Part shown: in pieces, positions 43,867 to 55,014 of the stretch
Layout: each line of letters starts with the position of its first letter
How positions within the stretch are numbered: the first letter of the stretch is position 1
DNA from: Nocardioides abyssi
GTDB taxonomy: Bacteria > Actinomycetota > Actinomycetes > Propionibacteriales > Nocardioidaceae
Length of the DNA: 64,000 bases
Assembly (NCBI RefSeq): GCF_030412915.1
Contig: NZ_JAUHJR010000002.1
Location: 682,001 to 746,000 of the forward strand
Direction: 5' to 3'
Position numbers and translations under genes: made by a program
The notes under the pieces: generated by a model
Told to the model about the DNA's origin: nothing
What the model saw: only the letters and a program-made list of their open reading frames with translations
The model's database searches: none

Positions 43867-43910
43867 CTGTCAGAAGTGGCGACTCGGCCCGCGGGAAGTG
43901 GCGAGTCGGC
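43867..43910 (-). repeat. two inverted copies of the 22-bp repeat
   Basis: Read on the minus strand, GCCGACTCGCCACTTCCCGCGG and GCCGAGTCGCCACTTCTGACAG are adjacent 22-bp units of the array found at 42701-42832. They lie between the frameshifted gene and the 3' end of crp, so that gene is flanked by the repeat in opposite orientations. Confidence 0.85.
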
Positions 43911-43912
43911 GG

Positions 43913-44590
43913 TCAGCGGGCGCGGCGGGAGAGCCGCTCGACGTCCATGATGACGACCGAGCGCGGCTCGAGGCGCAGCCAACCGCGGGAGGCGAAGTCG
44001 GCCAGCGCCTTGTTGACGGTCTCGCGGGAGGCGCCGACCAGCTGGGCGAGCTCCTCCTGGGTGAGGTCGTGGTGGACGTGCACGCCGTCGTCGGCGGTGC
44101 GGCCGAACCGGTCGGCGAGGTCGAGCAGCGCCTTGGCCACGCGGCCGGGGACGTCGGAGAAGACCAGGTCGGCGACGACGTCGTTGGCCTTGCGCAGCCG
44201 ACCGGCGAGCTGGGTGAGCAGGCCGCGGGCGACGACCGGGCGGCCCTCGAGCCAGCGCAGGAGGTCCTCGTGGGAGAGCGAGGCGAACGACGCGTCGGTC
44301 ACCGCGGTCACCGTGGCCGAGCGCGGGCCCGGGTCGAAGAGCGAGAGCTCGCCGAACATCTGGCCGGGGCCGAGGATCGCGAGCAGGTTCTCGCGGCCGT
44401 CGGAGGAGGTGCGGCCGAGCTTCACCTTGCCGTCGAGGACGATGTAGAGCTTGTCGCCGGAGTCGCCCTCGTGGAAGAGCACGTCACCGCGGCGCAGGCG
44501 GCTCTCGGACATGGAGGTCCGCAGCGCCGTCGCCGCCTCGTCGTCGAGCGCGCTGAACAGCGGCGCCTGACGCAGTACGTCGTTGTCCAC
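43913..44590 (-). CDS. crp: Crp/Fnr-family transcription regulator (cAMP receptor protein)
   Basis: 225 aa. The cyclic-nucleotide-binding domain has [18 protein letters not shown] and the phosphate cassette [16 protein letters not shown] with the cAMP-binding Arg/Ser. The C-terminal helix-turn-helix is [23 protein letters not shown]. Length and sequence fit the M. tuberculosis CRP (Rv3676) group; no Cys for an Fnr-type cluster. GTG at 44590 has GAGGAGGAGG upstream. TAGGAT (44645-44640) is a likely -10, and a CRP-like palindrome covers the -35 region, so the gene may control itself. Confidence 0.93.
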   Translation of the reverse strand: MDNDVLRQAPLFSALDDEAATALRTSMSESRLRRGDVLFHEGDSGDKLYIVLDGKVKLGRTSSDGRENLLAILGPGQMFGELSLFDPGPRSATVTAVTDASFASLSHEDLLRWLEGRPVVARGLLTQLAGRLRKANDVVADLVFSDVPGRVAKALLDLADRFGRTADDGVHVHHDLTQEELAQLVGASRETVNKALADFASRGWLRLEPRSVVIMDVERLSRRAR

Positions 44591-44639
44591 GGGTCCTCCT
44601 CCTCGACGGTCCCACCGGGCATGGGCCAGTCCGTGCCGA

Positions 44640-44664
44640 ATCCTACTCAGTGCCGTTGCTCACA
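44640..44664 (-). promoter_or_regulatory. crp promoter with a CRP-like site
   Basis: On the minus strand TAGGAT (44645-44640) is a -10 about 50 nt before the start. AGTGCCGTTGCTCACA (44649-44664, plus-strand reading) has GTG and CAC spaced as in TGTGA-N6-TCACA; the right half-site is perfect. Its place on the -35 region would suit repression. Confidence 0.35.
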
Positions 44665-44753
44665 AGCATCATCGGCGTCGGCGGGTCGCTCGCGTGGACC
44701 GGTCCGGGAGGGGCCGGTCGGCCGGTCGGCGGGCCACCGTCGGCGCCTGTCCG

Positions 44754-44759
44754 TACCCT
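44754..44759 (+). promoter_or_regulatory. -10 element of the nth operon, leaderless start
   Basis: TACCCT is followed by 7 nt and the GTG at 44767. This is the only promoter visible before nth-NUDIX-marP, whose genes all overlap by 4 nt. Confidence 0.5.
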
Positions 44760-44766
44760 GGGCGCC

Positions 44767-45489
44767 GTGCCAGCAGAGCCCGCCGCGACCGCCGAGGAGT
44801 CGCCGACCGCGCTCGTGCGGCGCGCCCGCAAGATCGACCGCGTCCTCGCCGAGACCTACCCCGAGGCGCGGTGCGAGCTCGACTTCGCCAACCCGTTCGA
44901 GCTGCTGGTGGTCACGGTGCTCAGCGCCCAGACCACCGACCGCCGGGTCAACGCGGCGCGGCCGGCACTGTTCGCGGCGTACCCCGACGCCCGCGCGATG
45001 GCCGCGGCCGACCGCGCCCACCTCGAGCAGCTCGTCGGCCCGCTGGGGTTCTTCCGCGCCAAGACCGAGTCGCTGCTCAAGCTGAGCGCCGCGCTGGTCG
45101 CCGACCACGGCGGCGAGGTCCCGCCGCGCCTCGACGACCTGGTCAAGCTGCCGGGCGTGGGTCGCAAGACCGCCAACGTCGTCCTCGGCAACGCCTTCGA
45201 CGTCCCCGGCATCACGGTCGACACCCACTTCGGCCGGCTGGTCCGGCGCTTCGCGTGGACCGACGAGACCGACCCGGTCAAGGTCGAGCACGCCGTCGGC
45301 GCGCTCTTCCACAAGCGCGACTGGACGATGCTCAGCCACCACCTGATCTGGCACGGCCGCCGTGTGTGCCACGCGAAGAAGCCCGCCTGCGGCGCGTGCC
45401 CGGTCGCGCGCTGGTGCCCGTCGTACGGCGCCGGGCCCACCGATCCCGAGACCGCCGCCGCCCTGGTCAAGACGCAGGGCCCCGCGTGA
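44767..45489 (+). CDS. nth: endonuclease III
   Basis: 240 aa. Helix-hairpin-helix [14 protein letters not shown] carries the catalytic Lys; the Asp of [11 protein letters not shown] completes the active site. Four Cys in the spacing C-X6-C-X2-C-X5-C ([18 protein letters not shown]) bind [4Fe-4S]. The enzyme removes oxidised pyrimidines and cuts the abasic site. GTG at 44767 fits both the leaderless promoter and the usual N-terminus; a longer reading back to 44650 is not family-like. Stop overlaps the NUDIX start (GTGA). Confidence 0.96.
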   Translation: MPAEPAATAEESPTALVRRARKIDRVLAETYPEARCELDFANPFELLVVTVLSAQTTDRRVNAARPALFAAYPDARAMAAADRAHLEQLVGPLGFFRAKTESLLKLSAALVADHGGEVPPRLDDLVKLPGVGRKTANVVLGNAFDVPGITVDTHFGRLVRRFAWTDETDPVKVEHAVGALFHKRDWTMLSHHLIWHGRRVCHAKKPACGACPVARWCPSYGAGPTDPETAAALVKTQGPA

Positions 45490-46199
45490 GCGCGGACCTG
45501 CCGGACTGGATGCGCCCGGTCGAGGAGGCCGTCGCGGCGATCGAGGCGACCGACCTGACCCGGTTCGTCCCGCCCGAGGACGCCGACGCCCGCGAGGGCG
45601 CGGTGCTGATGCTCTTCGGCGAGGGCCCGCGCGGCGGCGAGGTGCTGCTGACCGAGCGCGCCCACGACATGCGCAGCCACCCCGGCCAGGTGTCGTTCCC
45701 GGGCGGCTCGATCGACCCGGGCGAGACGGTCGTGGAGGCTGCCCTGCGCGAGGCCGAGGAGGAGATCGGCCTGGTGCCGGACTCGGTCGACGTGGTCGGC
45801 TGCCTGCCGCAGCTGTGGCTGCCGCCGAGCAACTTCGCGGTCACGCCGGTCGTCGGCTGGTGGCGCGAGCCCTCGGCCGTCGGGGTGGTCAGCCGCGCGG
45901 AGGTGCACGCGATCCACCACGCGGCGATCGCGGACCTGGTCGACCCGGACAACCGGATCACCGTGCGCCACCCGGTCGGCTACACCAGCCCCGGCTTCCT
46001 CATCGGCCCCGAGCGCGACGTCATCCTGTGGGGCTTCACCGGCGGGATCATCGCCCGGCTGTTCGACTTCCTGGGGTGGACCCGGGAGTGGGACGCCTCG
46101 CGGGTCCGCGACCTGCCGGCGTACATGCTCGCCGGCGACTCCCGCGTCCAGCGCAACGCCCGCGCCGGCATGCTGGACATCGAGGAGCCCGACCGGTGA
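45486..46199 (+). CDS. NUDIX hydrolase, CoA pyrophosphatase-like
   Basis: 237 aa. The UPF0035 pattern of CoA pyrophosphatases ([13 protein letters not shown]) runs directly into the nudix box ([18 protein letters not shown]). The order nth - NUDIX - marP is the same as Rv3674c, Rv3672c, Rv3671c, except that the TlpA-like thioredoxin Rv3673c is missing between nth and the NUDIX gene. It would hydrolyse CoA or related nucleotides. GTG at 45486; overlaps both neighbours by 4 nt. Confidence 0.9.
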   Translation: MSADLPDWMRPVEEAVAAIEATDLTRFVPPEDADAREGAVLMLFGEGPRGGEVLLTERAHDMRSHPGQVSFPGGSIDPGETVVEAALREAEEEIGLVPDSVDVVGCLPQLWLPPSNFAVTPVVGWWREPSAVGVVSRAEVHAIHHAAIADLVDPDNRITVRHPVGYTSPGFLIGPERDVILWGFTGGIIARLFDFLGWTREWDASRVRDLPAYMLAGDSRVQRNARAGMLDIEEPDR

Positions 46200-47386
46200 A
46201 CGCGCTCGACTGGCTGCTGGTGCTGCTGGTCCTCGCCTACGCGCTCTCGGGCTACTGGCAGGGCTTCGTCACCGGCGCCTTCGCCACCGCGGGCCTGCTG
46301 CTCGGCGGCCTCGCCGGCGTCTGGCTCGCGCCGGTCGCGCTCGGCGACGCCTCGCCCTCGCTGGTGGTCTCGCTCGGCGCGCTGTTCATCGTCATCCTCA
46401 CCGCCTCACTCGGCCAGGCCGTCCTGCAGTACGCCGGCGGGCGGATCCGCGACCGGATCACGTGGCAGCCGGTCCGCGCCGTCGACGCGGTCGGCGGGGC
46501 GGCCCTCAGCGCGGCGGCCGTGCTGCTGGTCGCCTGGGCCCTCGGCGTGGCGATCTCGGGCTCGGCGATCGCGGGGGTCACCCCGCTGGTCCGCGGCTCG
46601 AGCGTGCTGGCCGAGGTCGACCGCACGCTGCCGAGCTCGGCGGACAACGTGCTCGAGGCGTTCAACGACGTCGTCGGCACGACGTTCTTCCCGCGCTACC
46701 TCGAGCCGTTCGCCCCTGAGCGGATCGTCGAGGTGGGGCCGGGCCCGAAGCGGCTGCTGCGCGACCCCGACGTCGAGGCGGCCCGGGAGAGCGTGCTGAA
46801 GATCCGCGGCACCAACGCCTGCGGCCGCGGCATCGAGGGGACCGGCTTCCTCTACGCGCAGGGCGAGGACGGCCAGGCGCGGATGATGACCAACGCCCAC
46901 GTCGTCGCCGGCGTCGCCGACCCGGAGGTCGAGCTCGACGACGAGTCGGTGCCGGCGGAGGTCGTCTACTACAACGCCGACCTCGACGTGGCCGTCCTCG
47001 CGCTGGACGGCGCGGACCGCCCGGCGCTCTCCTTCGACCAGGGTGCGGAGCCCAAGGACGGCGTGGCCATCCTCGGCTACCCGCAGGACGGTCCCTACTT
47101 CGTGGCCGCCGGCCGGATCCGCTCCGAGCAGCGGCTCCGCTCGCCGAACATCTACGGCGACGGCACGGTGATCCGCGAGGTCTTCTCGCTGCGCGGCCTG
47201 GTGCGGCCCGGCAACTCCGGCGGCCCGATCGTCTCCTCGGGCGGCGACGTCGTCGGCGTGGTCTTCGCGGCGTCGGTCACCGACCCCGACACCGGCTACG
47301 CGCTGACCGCCGAGCAGGTCGACGAGGCGCGCCGGATCGGCGTCACCAACACCGACGAGGTCTCCACCGGCGACTGCGCCGGCTGA
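46196..47386 (+). CDS. marP: MarP-type membrane serine protease
   Basis: 396 aa. Four transmembrane helices in the first 140 residues form a CvpA-like domain; the rest is a chymotrypsin-fold protease outside the membrane with His235 (TNAHVVAG), Asp264 (DLDVAVL) and Ser341 (RPGNSGGPI). Cys in NACGRG and in the last four residues (DCAG) match the regulatory disulfide of mycobacterial MarP. MarP protects cells against acid and oxidative stress by cleaving envelope substrates. GTG at 46196 overlaps the NUDIX stop. Triad positions agree closely with the M. tuberculosis enzyme. Confidence 0.93.
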   Translation: MNALDWLLVLLVLAYALSGYWQGFVTGAFATAGLLLGGLAGVWLAPVALGDASPSLVVSLGALFIVILTASLGQAVLQYAGGRIRDRITWQPVRAVDAVGGAALSAAAVLLVAWALGVAISGSAIAGVTPLVRGSSVLAEVDRTLPSSADNVLEAFNDVVGTTFFPRYLEPFAPERIVEVGPGPKRLLRDPDVEAARESVLKIRGTNACGRGIEGTGFLYAQGEDGQARMMTNAHVVAGVADPEVELDDESVPAEVVYYNADLDVAVLALDGADRPALSFDQGAEPKDGVAILGYPQDGPYFVAAGRIRSEQRLRSPNIYGDGTVIREVFSLRGLVRPGNSGGPIVSSGGDVVGVVFAASVTDPDTGYALTAEQVDEARRIGVTNTDEVSTGDCAG

Positions 47387-47451
47387 GCCCCCGCCGGCCG
47401 GGTCTCCGACGGCCGGGTCACCACCCGGCGTACGCCGGTCGGGTCAGTGCG

Positions 47452-47862
47452 TCAGGACTGGCCCTTGAGCGCGCGCGGGATCTCGCGGCCCTGCTCGATC
47501 GCCTTCTCGGGCGCGCGGACCTGCTTGACCTTCTTCAGCCCGATGAAGCCGAGCAGGCCGGCGAGCAGGAGGTAGAAGCCGAAGACGATGAGGAAGGCCC
47601 AGTGCAGCTCGAGGCCCTTGTCGTCCCAGTGGATGAAGTAGGCGATCGCCACCGAGAGCATGATGATCGCGAGCACGGCGAGGAAGCCGGCCGCGGCGAA
47701 GAGGCCGACACCGATCCCGCCGGCCTTGACGCTGACCTTGAGCTCGGACTTCGCGAGCTGGATCTCCTTGGAGACCAGCGACGAGATGTCGCGGCTAGCG
47801 TCGGCGACGAGGCGCCCGATGGTGGGGTCGCCCTCCTGCGGCGGCTTGACCGGTTGCGACAT
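47452..47862 (-). CDS. phage-holin-superfamily (DUF1469/YqjE-like) membrane protein
   Basis: 136 aa. A cytosolic helix (PTIGRLVADASRDISSLVSKE, then IQLAKSELK) is typical of the actinobacterial holin_X/DUF1469 group, followed by two transmembrane helices (about 52-80 and 88-112) and a charged tail (KKVKQVRAPEKAIEQGREI). It is not a phage gene in this context; the counterpart Rv3669 lies at the same place in M. tuberculosis. AAGGGG precedes the ATG at 47862. Function unknown. Confidence 0.85.
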   Translation of the reverse strand: MSQPVKPPQEGDPTIGRLVADASRDISSLVSKEIQLAKSELKVSVKAGGIGVGLFAAAGFLAVLAIIMLSVAIAYFIHWDDKGLELHWAFLIVFGFYLLLAGLLGFIGLKKVKQVRAPEKAIEQGREIPRALKGQS

Positions 47863-47923
47863 TCGTTCGTTCCCCTTGCGTCGAGATGTGGGCCTGACCC
47901 TACAGAACCCCTCCGGGCGCCGA

Positions 47924-49222
47924 TCAGTCGTCGGCTCGGCGGTCCTGCTGGTAGACGTCAGGTACCCCGTCGGCGTCGTCGTCGCGCGACTCGGCCTCGT
48001 GGATCTGGCGGTAGACCCGGTTGCGGCTGCGCAGCACCAGGCTCGCGGCGACCGTCGCGATGAGCGAGCCGACGAGCACGCCGACCTTGACGTGGTCGTC
48101 CTTCGTGCCCTGCCCGAAGGCCAGCTCGCCGATGAGCAACGAGACCGTGAAGCCGATGCCGGCCAGCATCGCCATGCCGACCACGTCCACCCACGCGAGC
48201 TCCTCGTCGAGGTCGGCCTTGGTGAAGGTCGCGAGCAGCCAGGTCGAGCCCACGATGCCGATGGTCTTGCCCAGGACGAGGCCGAGCACGATGCCGAGCG
48301 CGACCGGGTCGCCGAGCGCGTCGACCAGGCCGTCGACACCGCCGACGGTGACGCCGGCGGCGAAGAACGCGAAGACCGGCACCGCGAAGCCCGCCGAGAG
48401 CGGGCGCACGACGTGCTCGAGGTGCTCGGCCATCCCGGGACCGTCGCCGCCGTCGCGGCGCAGCACCGGCACGGTGAAGCCGAGCAGGACGCCGGCGATG
48501 GTGGCGTGCACGCCGGACTCGTGGACGAGCACCCAGGTCAGCAGCGCGAGCGGCACGAGCAGCCAGCCGGAGCGGACGCGCTTCTGCACGAGGAACGCGA
48601 ACGCGGCCAGCGGGAGCAGCGCGAGCGCGAGGTACGGCAGGTGGAGCTCGTCGGTGTAGAACAGCGCGATCACGGTGATCGCCAGCAGGTCGTCGACCAC
48701 GGCGAGGGTCAGCAGGAAGGTGCGCAGCCCCGAGGGCAGGTGGGAGCTGATGACCGCCAGGATCGCCACGGCGAAGGCGATGTCGGTGGCGGTGGGGATC
48801 GCCCAGCCGGCCAGCTCGCCGTCGAAACCGGCGTTCCAGGCGACGTAGATGAGCGCAGGCACGACCATGCCGCCGACCGCGGCCGCGACCGGCAGCGCGG
48901 CGCGCCGCGGGTCTCGCAGGTCGCCGGCGACGAACTCGCGCTTGAGCTCCAGGCCGACGACGAAGAAGAAGATCGCCAGCAGGCCGTCCGCGGCCCAGGT
49001 GCCGATCGTGAGGTCGAGGTGCAGGGCCGAGGGGCCGATGCGGAAGTCCCGGGCCGCCTCGTACAGGTCGGCCCACGGGGTGTTGGCCCAGACGATCGCG
49101 ACGAGTGCGCCCGCGATGAGCAGCATCCCGCCGGTGGCCTCGGCACGCAGCACCTCGGCGATCCGGGTGTGCTCGAGGAAGGACGGGCGGCCGAACAGCG
49201 GCTTGCGGGAGTTCGTGCTCAT
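47924..49222 (-). CDS. nhaA: Na+/H+ antiporter NhaA
   Basis: 432 aa. The NhaA core is complete: [33 protein letters not shown] with the Thr-Asp of the crossed chain, and VVDDLLAI with the two ion-binding Asp residues. The C-terminal region [15 protein letters not shown] is also standard. Twelve transmembrane helices exchange Na+ or Li+ for protons in pH and salt homeostasis. ATG at 49222, start [20 protein letters not shown]. The hydrophilic tail ([17 protein letters not shown]) is specific to this group. The gene is divergent from the esterase. Confidence 0.95.
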   Translation of the reverse strand: MSTNSRKPLFGRPSFLEHTRIAEVLRAEATGGMLLIAGALVAIVWANTPWADLYEAARDFRIGPSALHLDLTIGTWAADGLLAIFFFVVGLELKREFVAGDLRDPRRAALPVAAAVGGMVVPALIYVAWNAGFDGELAGWAIPTATDIAFAVAILAVISSHLPSGLRTFLLTLAVVDDLLAITVIALFYTDELHLPYLALALLPLAAFAFLVQKRVRSGWLLVPLALLTWVLVHESGVHATIAGVLLGFTVPVLRRDGGDGPGMAEHLEHVVRPLSAGFAVPVFAFFAAGVTVGGVDGLVDALGDPVALGIVLGLVLGKTIGIVGSTWLLATFTKADLDEELAWVDVVGMAMLAGIGFTVSLLIGELAFGQGTKDDHVKVGVLVGSLIATVAASLVLRSRNRVYRQIHEAESRDDDADGVPDVYQQDRRADD

Positions 49223-49340
49223 GGGGTGGCGTGCTCTCCAGGGGTCGGCGACAGCGACGCCGACCAGACTTCCCGGCACACCGTCGGCCAGCGTACGACG
49301 TCCGCGTGACCTCGGTGCCCCCGCGGTCGTTGCCCCAGTC

Positions 49341-50462
49341 GTGAACGCTCGACTCCGGCGCCCGCGCCGCGCCCTCGCCGCCCTGGTCGGCTCCGTCGTG
49401 CTCGCGCTCGTCGCTGCCGGCGGGGGCAGCACCGCGCTGGCCGACACCGGCGAGGACGTCCACGTCGAGAAGACCACGACCCAGACCGGCGCGTCCGGGT
49501 CGTCGTGGCAGTCCTTCCTCGACCTGATGCTCGTGCCGTCGACGCCGACGAGCTACCGGCCCACGGACGATTCCCCCGGTGCGGACGGCACGAAGGCCTG
49601 CCCGCCGGCGCGCTGCCGCGACTTCCGGGTGCCGGTCCCCGCGGACGTGAAGGTCACCAGCACCATGGTCCGCGTCCTCTTCCCGGCCGGCTACCGAGCG
49701 AAGAAGAACAAGAAGAAGCGCTACCCGGTCGTCTACCTCTTCAACGGCGCCCGCAGCCCCTACATCCGCTGGAGCGTGGGCACCGAGCTCACCGCCGTCA
49801 CCAAGCCGCTCAAGGCGATCTTCGTGATGCCCGAGGGCGGCATCGGCGACGAGGCCGGGATGTTCAGCGACTGGAAGGACGGCTCCTGGCAGTGGGAGAC
49901 CTTCCACACCGAGATCCTCACCCGCTGGGTCGACCGGAAGTTCCGCACGACCGGCAAGCGCGCTGCTGTCGGCGCCTCGATGGGCGGCCTCGGCGCGCTG
50001 ATCTACCCCGCGCGGCACCCCGGCCTCTACCAGGCGGCGTTCACGCTCTCCGGCGCCGTCGACACCAACCTGATGATCGCGAACATCCTCCCGCCGGAGA
50101 TCGCCAAGGCGATCGGCGTCAGCCCGCCGAACCTGCTCCGCGTCTGGGGCAACCCCCTGCTCGAGCGCGCCACCTGGGACGCGCACAACCCCGTCTCGCT
50201 CGCGCCCAAGCTCAAGGGCGTCGACCTCTTCGTCGCCGCCGGCACCGGGTCGCCGAGCACCGCCAGCGAGACCACCGACCCGCTGCACACCGGCTACACC
50301 GAGCAGCTGATGTGGACCGGCCACCGGTCGTTCCTCGCCGCGCTCACCCAGGCCGGCGTGCCCTACTCGGCCTGGGTCCGCCAGGGCGGCGTGCACAACT
50401 GGCCGTGGTTCGACGCCCCGCTGCGGTGGGGGCTGCCCAAGGTCGTCGCCGCGCTGCGTTGA
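49341..50462 (+). CDS. secreted alpha/beta-hydrolase esterase (antigen 85/esterase D-like)
   Basis: 373 aa. A Sec signal peptide ([20 protein letters not shown] core, cleaved after ALAD or ALA) is followed by an Ag85-type alpha/beta-hydrolase: [16 protein letters not shown], nucleophile elbow GASMGGLG and the final His in [10 protein letters not shown] lysine-rich loop (AKKNKKKRY) stands out in this Arg-preferring proteome. Mycolyltransferases and feruloyl-type esterases share this fold; without mycolic acids an extracellular esterase is more likely. GTG at 49341. Convergent with acs. Confidence 0.85.
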   Translation: MNARLRRPRRALAALVGSVVLALVAAGGGSTALADTGEDVHVEKTTTQTGASGSSWQSFLDLMLVPSTPTSYRPTDDSPGADGTKACPPARCRDFRVPVPADVKVTSTMVRVLFPAGYRAKKNKKKRYPVVYLFNGARSPYIRWSVGTELTAVTKPLKAIFVMPEGGIGDEAGMFSDWKDGSWQWETFHTEILTRWVDRKFRTTGKRAAVGASMGGLGALIYPARHPGLYQAAFTLSGAVDTNLMIANILPPEIAKAIGVSPPNLLRVWGNPLLERATWDAHNPVSLAPKLKGVDLFVAAGTGSPSTASETTDPLHTGYTEQLMWTGHRSFLAALTQAGVPYSAWVRQGGVHNWPWFDAPLRWGLPKVVAALR

Positions 50463-50527
50463 GCCGGTACGCCGTACCGCCGGGCCCGGCGCGCCTGTCC
50501 GGGCGCCGCGGTGGCCGGGCGGGCGAC

Positions 50528-50601
50528 GGGGTAGTAACGGACGACAATGACCGTCGGCGGGGTAGTCACGGACGTTCCTGACCGTTACTACCCCGCCGAC
50601 G
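50528..50601. repeat. 31-nt direct repeat with a perfect 15-bp inverted arm
   Basis: GGGGTAGTAACGGACG at 50528 and GGGGTAGTCACGGACG at 50559 start a 31-nt tandem repeat. The second copy forms a 15-bp perfect palindrome: CGTCGGCGGGGTAGT (50552-50566) with ACTACCCCGCCGACG (50587-50601). It lies between the convergent esterase and acs genes and probably ends both. Architecture is like that at 29615-29668. Confidence 0.7.
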
Positions 50602-50632
50602 GGTCCTGGTGCGGGTGGAGAGCGACGACCCG

Positions 50633-52630
<1,998 letters not shown>

Positions 52631-52666
52631 TTTCGCGCTCCTGATCGTCCTGGTTGTCGGGCGGGG

Positions 52667-52682
52667 GGTGGCCCTCGCCACA
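52667..52682. promoter_or_regulatory. possible CRP-like site upstream of acs
   Basis: GGTGGCCCTCGCCACA has GTG and CAC at the spacing of TGTGA-N6-TCACA (right half CCACA). It lies 37-52 nt before the acs start codon. acs genes are known CRP targets in several bacteria. The match is partial and GC-rich sequence makes chance likely. Confidence 0.25.
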
Positions 52683-52690
52683 GTAGTGAA

Positions 52691-52740
52691 GGGTCGTGTG
52701 CCCCAGCACGCGGCGGTGCGCGTCCTGGGGCACACGACCC
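52691..52740. repeat. 50-nt hairpin element, copy 2
   Basis: GGGTCGTGTGCCCCAG (52691-52706) and CTGGGGCACACGACCC (52725-52740) form a perfect 16-bp stem with an inner ACGCG/CGCGT stem. It shares 41 of 50 bases with the element at 25331-25380. It begins 10 nt past the actP stop, where it could terminate actP or separate it from acs. Confidence 0.7.
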
Positions 52741-52750
52741 GGTGGGGAGG

Positions 52751-54385
52751 TCAGTGCTGGACGGCCTGCTCGGCCCCGGCCCCGGTCAGCGCCCGGACCT
52801 CCAGCTCGGTGTAGCGGTCCTCGGCGGAGGGCTCGCGGCTGGTGACCGTGCCGAGCCAGCCGAAGAAGAAGCCGAGCGGGATGGAGACGATGCCCGGGTT
52901 CTCCAGCGGGAACCAGGAGATGTCGATGCTGGTGGGCAGCAGCGACAGGTTCTTGCCGGTGGGGTCCAGCCCCTTGCCCGAGACGACCGGCGAGAAGACC
53001 ACCAGGCCCACGGCGGAGATCAGGCCGCCGTAGATGCTCCACAGCGCGCCGCGGGTGTTGAACCGGCGCCAGAACATGTTGTAGATGATCGTCGGCAGGT
53101 TCGCCGAGGCGGCGACCGCGAAGGCCAGCGCCACCAGGAAGGCGATGTTGAGGCTCTGCGCCGGGATCGCCAGCAGGATCGACACCAGGCCGATGCCGGC
53201 GGCGGCGAACCGGGTCACCTTGATCTCCTGGTCCTCGGTCGCGGTGCCCTTCTTGATGACCGAGTTGTAGATGTCGTGGGCCACCGACGCCGACGACGTC
53301 AGCGTCAGGCCCGCGACCACCGCGAGGATCGTCGCGAACGCCACCGCCGCGATCAGGGCGAGCAGGATCGCGCCTCCGGTCGAGCCGGCTCCGCCACCGA
53401 CGGACTCGGCGAGCAGCGGGGCGGCCAGGTTGCCCGAGGCGTCGAGCTCACCGGACTCGCGCAGCCCCGGGATGTCGAGCAGCGCCGCGGCACCGAAGCC
53501 GAGCACCAGCGTGAACAGGTAGAACACGCCGATCAGCCCGATCGCCCACAGGACCGACTTCCGCGCGTCGCGGGAGGTCGGGACCGTGTAGAAGCGGATC
53601 AGGATGTGCGGCAGGCCGGCGGTGCCGAGGACCAGGGCGATGCCCAGGCTGATGAAGTCGATCTTGCTGGTGGCGCTGGCGCCGTACTTCAGGCCCGGCT
53701 CGAGGAACGCCGACCCCTGGCCGGAGTTGCTGGCCGCGGCGCCGAGGAGCTCGGAGAGGTTGAAGTCGAACTTCGCCAGCACCAGCACGACGATGAGCGC
53801 CGAGCCGGTCATCAACAGGACGGCCTTGACGATCTGCACCCAGGTGGTGCCCTTCATGCCGCCGACGGTGACGTAGAAGATCATCAGCGCGCCGACACCG
53901 AAGATGACGATGTTCTTGACGGCCTGGTCGTCGACGCCGAGCAGCAGCGCGACCAGCGCGCCCGCGCCGACCATCTGCGCGAGCAGGTAGAAGATCGACA
54001 CGACGACGGTCGAGGTCGCCGCGGCCATCCGGACCGGGCGCTGGCGCATGCGGAACGCCAGCTGGTCGGCCATCGTGTAGCGGCCCGAGTTGCGCAGCAT
54101 CTCTGCGACCAGCAGCAGCGCCACCAGCCAGGCGACCAGGAAGCCGATCGAGTAGAGGAAGCCGTCGTAGCCGGACAGTGCGATCGCGCCGGAGATGCCG
54201 AGGAACGACGCCGCCGACATGTAGTCGCCGCCGATCGCCAGGCCGTTCTGCACCGGCGAGAACGAGCGGCCGCCCGCGTAGAAGTCGGCGGTGCCGGACG
54301 TCTGCCGGCTGGCCCAGAACGTGATGCCGACCGTCAACGCGACGACGGCCAGGAACAGGACGGTGGTGAGCACCTGGTCGTCCAT
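52751..54385 (-). CDS. actP: cation/acetate symporter ActP
   Basis: 544 aa. Thirteen transmembrane helices of the sodium:solute symporter family, with ADFYAGGRSFSPVQNGLAI near the start and GDYMSAASFLGISGAIAL on the second helix, both typical of ActP. FATILAVVAGLTLTSSASVAHD and VGGMKGTTWVQIVKAVLL are family signatures. It imports acetate and other short monocarboxylates for Acs. The start ATG overlaps the DUF485 stop by 1 nt (TGATG). This DUF485-actP-acs order is conserved widely. Confidence 0.93.
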   Translation of the reverse strand: MDDQVLTTVLFLAVVALTVGITFWASRQTSGTADFYAGGRSFSPVQNGLAIGGDYMSAASFLGISGAIALSGYDGFLYSIGFLVAWLVALLLVAEMLRNSGRYTMADQLAFRMRQRPVRMAAATSTVVVSIFYLLAQMVGAGALVALLLGVDDQAVKNIVIFGVGALMIFYVTVGGMKGTTWVQIVKAVLLMTGSALIVVLVLAKFDFNLSELLGAAASNSGQGSAFLEPGLKYGASATSKIDFISLGIALVLGTAGLPHILIRFYTVPTSRDARKSVLWAIGLIGVFYLFTLVLGFGAAALLDIPGLRESGELDASGNLAAPLLAESVGGGAGSTGGAILLALIAAVAFATILAVVAGLTLTSSASVAHDIYNSVIKKGTATEDQEIKVTRFAAAGIGLVSILLAIPAQSLNIAFLVALAFAVAASANLPTIIYNMFWRRFNTRGALWSIYGGLISAVGLVVFSPVVSGKGLDPTGKNLSLLPTSIDISWFPLENPGIVSIPLGFFFGWLGTVTSREPSAEDRYTELEVRALTGAGAEQAVQH

Positions 54386-54771
54386 CAGTGGCCCTCCTCG
54401 TGGTGGCGGCGCGGGGAGTGCGTGCCCTTCTGGGCGACGTACTCGGCGTTGAGCTCGCGGGCGAGCGGGTCGAGCTTGCTCTCGGAGTAGCGGGCGTAGA
54501 GGAACGCCAGCCCGAAGGTGGTCGCGAACTGCAGCAGCCCGAAGACCAGGGCCACGTTGATGTTGCCGACGACCTTGGTGTCCATGAAGGAGCCGGCGTA
54601 GTTCGACATCAGGATGTAGAGGAGGTACCAGGCGAGGAACGCGGCGGTGGCCGGGAGCACGAAGCCCCGGTAGCGCTTGCGCAGCTCGTGGAACTCCGGG
54701 GCGGCGGACAGCTGGTCGTAGACCGGATCGTGGCGGCTCGCCTGGTCCGGCACGTCGGGCGGTGTGGTCAC
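54385..54771 (-). CDS. DUF485 membrane protein (YjcH-like)
   Basis: 128 aa. Two transmembrane helices (FVLPATAAFLAWYLLYILMS and VALVFGLLQFATTFGLAFLY) with the DUF485 signature around EFHELRKRYRGFVLP. These small proteins are nearly always encoded before actP and are thought to assist it. GTG at 54771 follows GGAAGGGG; longer readings have no support. It is the first gene of the acetate operon. Confidence 0.9.
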   Translation of the reverse strand: MTTPPDVPDQASRHDPVYDQLSAAPEFHELRKRYRGFVLPATAAFLAWYLLYILMSNYAGSFMDTKVVGNINVALVFGLLQFATTFGLAFLYARYSESKLDPLARELNAEYVAQKGTHSPRRHHEEGH

Positions 54772-54929
54772 CGAGGACCCCTTCCGTGGGCTGGTGTGAT
54801 CGGCGTCACCGTAAGAGCGGCGTACGTCGCCCGGGCAGGCCTGCGCGCGGCCCCGTCGCCCAGTGGCGACCGCTCGTCGGTGAGCGGTCGGTCCGGCGCG
54901 ACGAACGGTCGTCACCGCCCGCTCCCGCT

Positions 54930-55014
54930 GGTCGAGGAGGTTGCGCTGGCAACCGTCCCGAGACCCGGTGGGGCCGGGAGGTTTCGAGACAGGCGCTGCG
55001 CGCCTTCCTCAACC
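54930..55014. repeat. REP-like palindromes, two copies in opposite orientation
   Basis: GGTCGAGGAGGTTGCGC-TGGCAACCGTCCCGAGACC (54930-54965) and GGTTTCGAGACAGGCGC-TGCGCGCCTTCCTCAACC (54980-55014) are imperfect palindromes of the same pattern (TCGAG-AGG...GTC-CGAGA) facing each other. From memory, such TTTCGAGAC...CTCGACC palindromes recur in Nocardioides intergenic regions. A third, weaker one may end near 55055. Confidence 0.6.

Noticed and set aside
47452-47862. Prophage holin
   Set aside because: The gene lies in a conserved chromosomal block with no other phage gene, and the protein belongs to the DUF1469/holin-superfamily group common in actinobacterial chromosomes.
49341-50462. Mycolyltransferase (antigen 85) function for the secreted esterase
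   Set aside because: The fold is shared by many esterases, and nothing in the window indicates mycolic acid synthesis.
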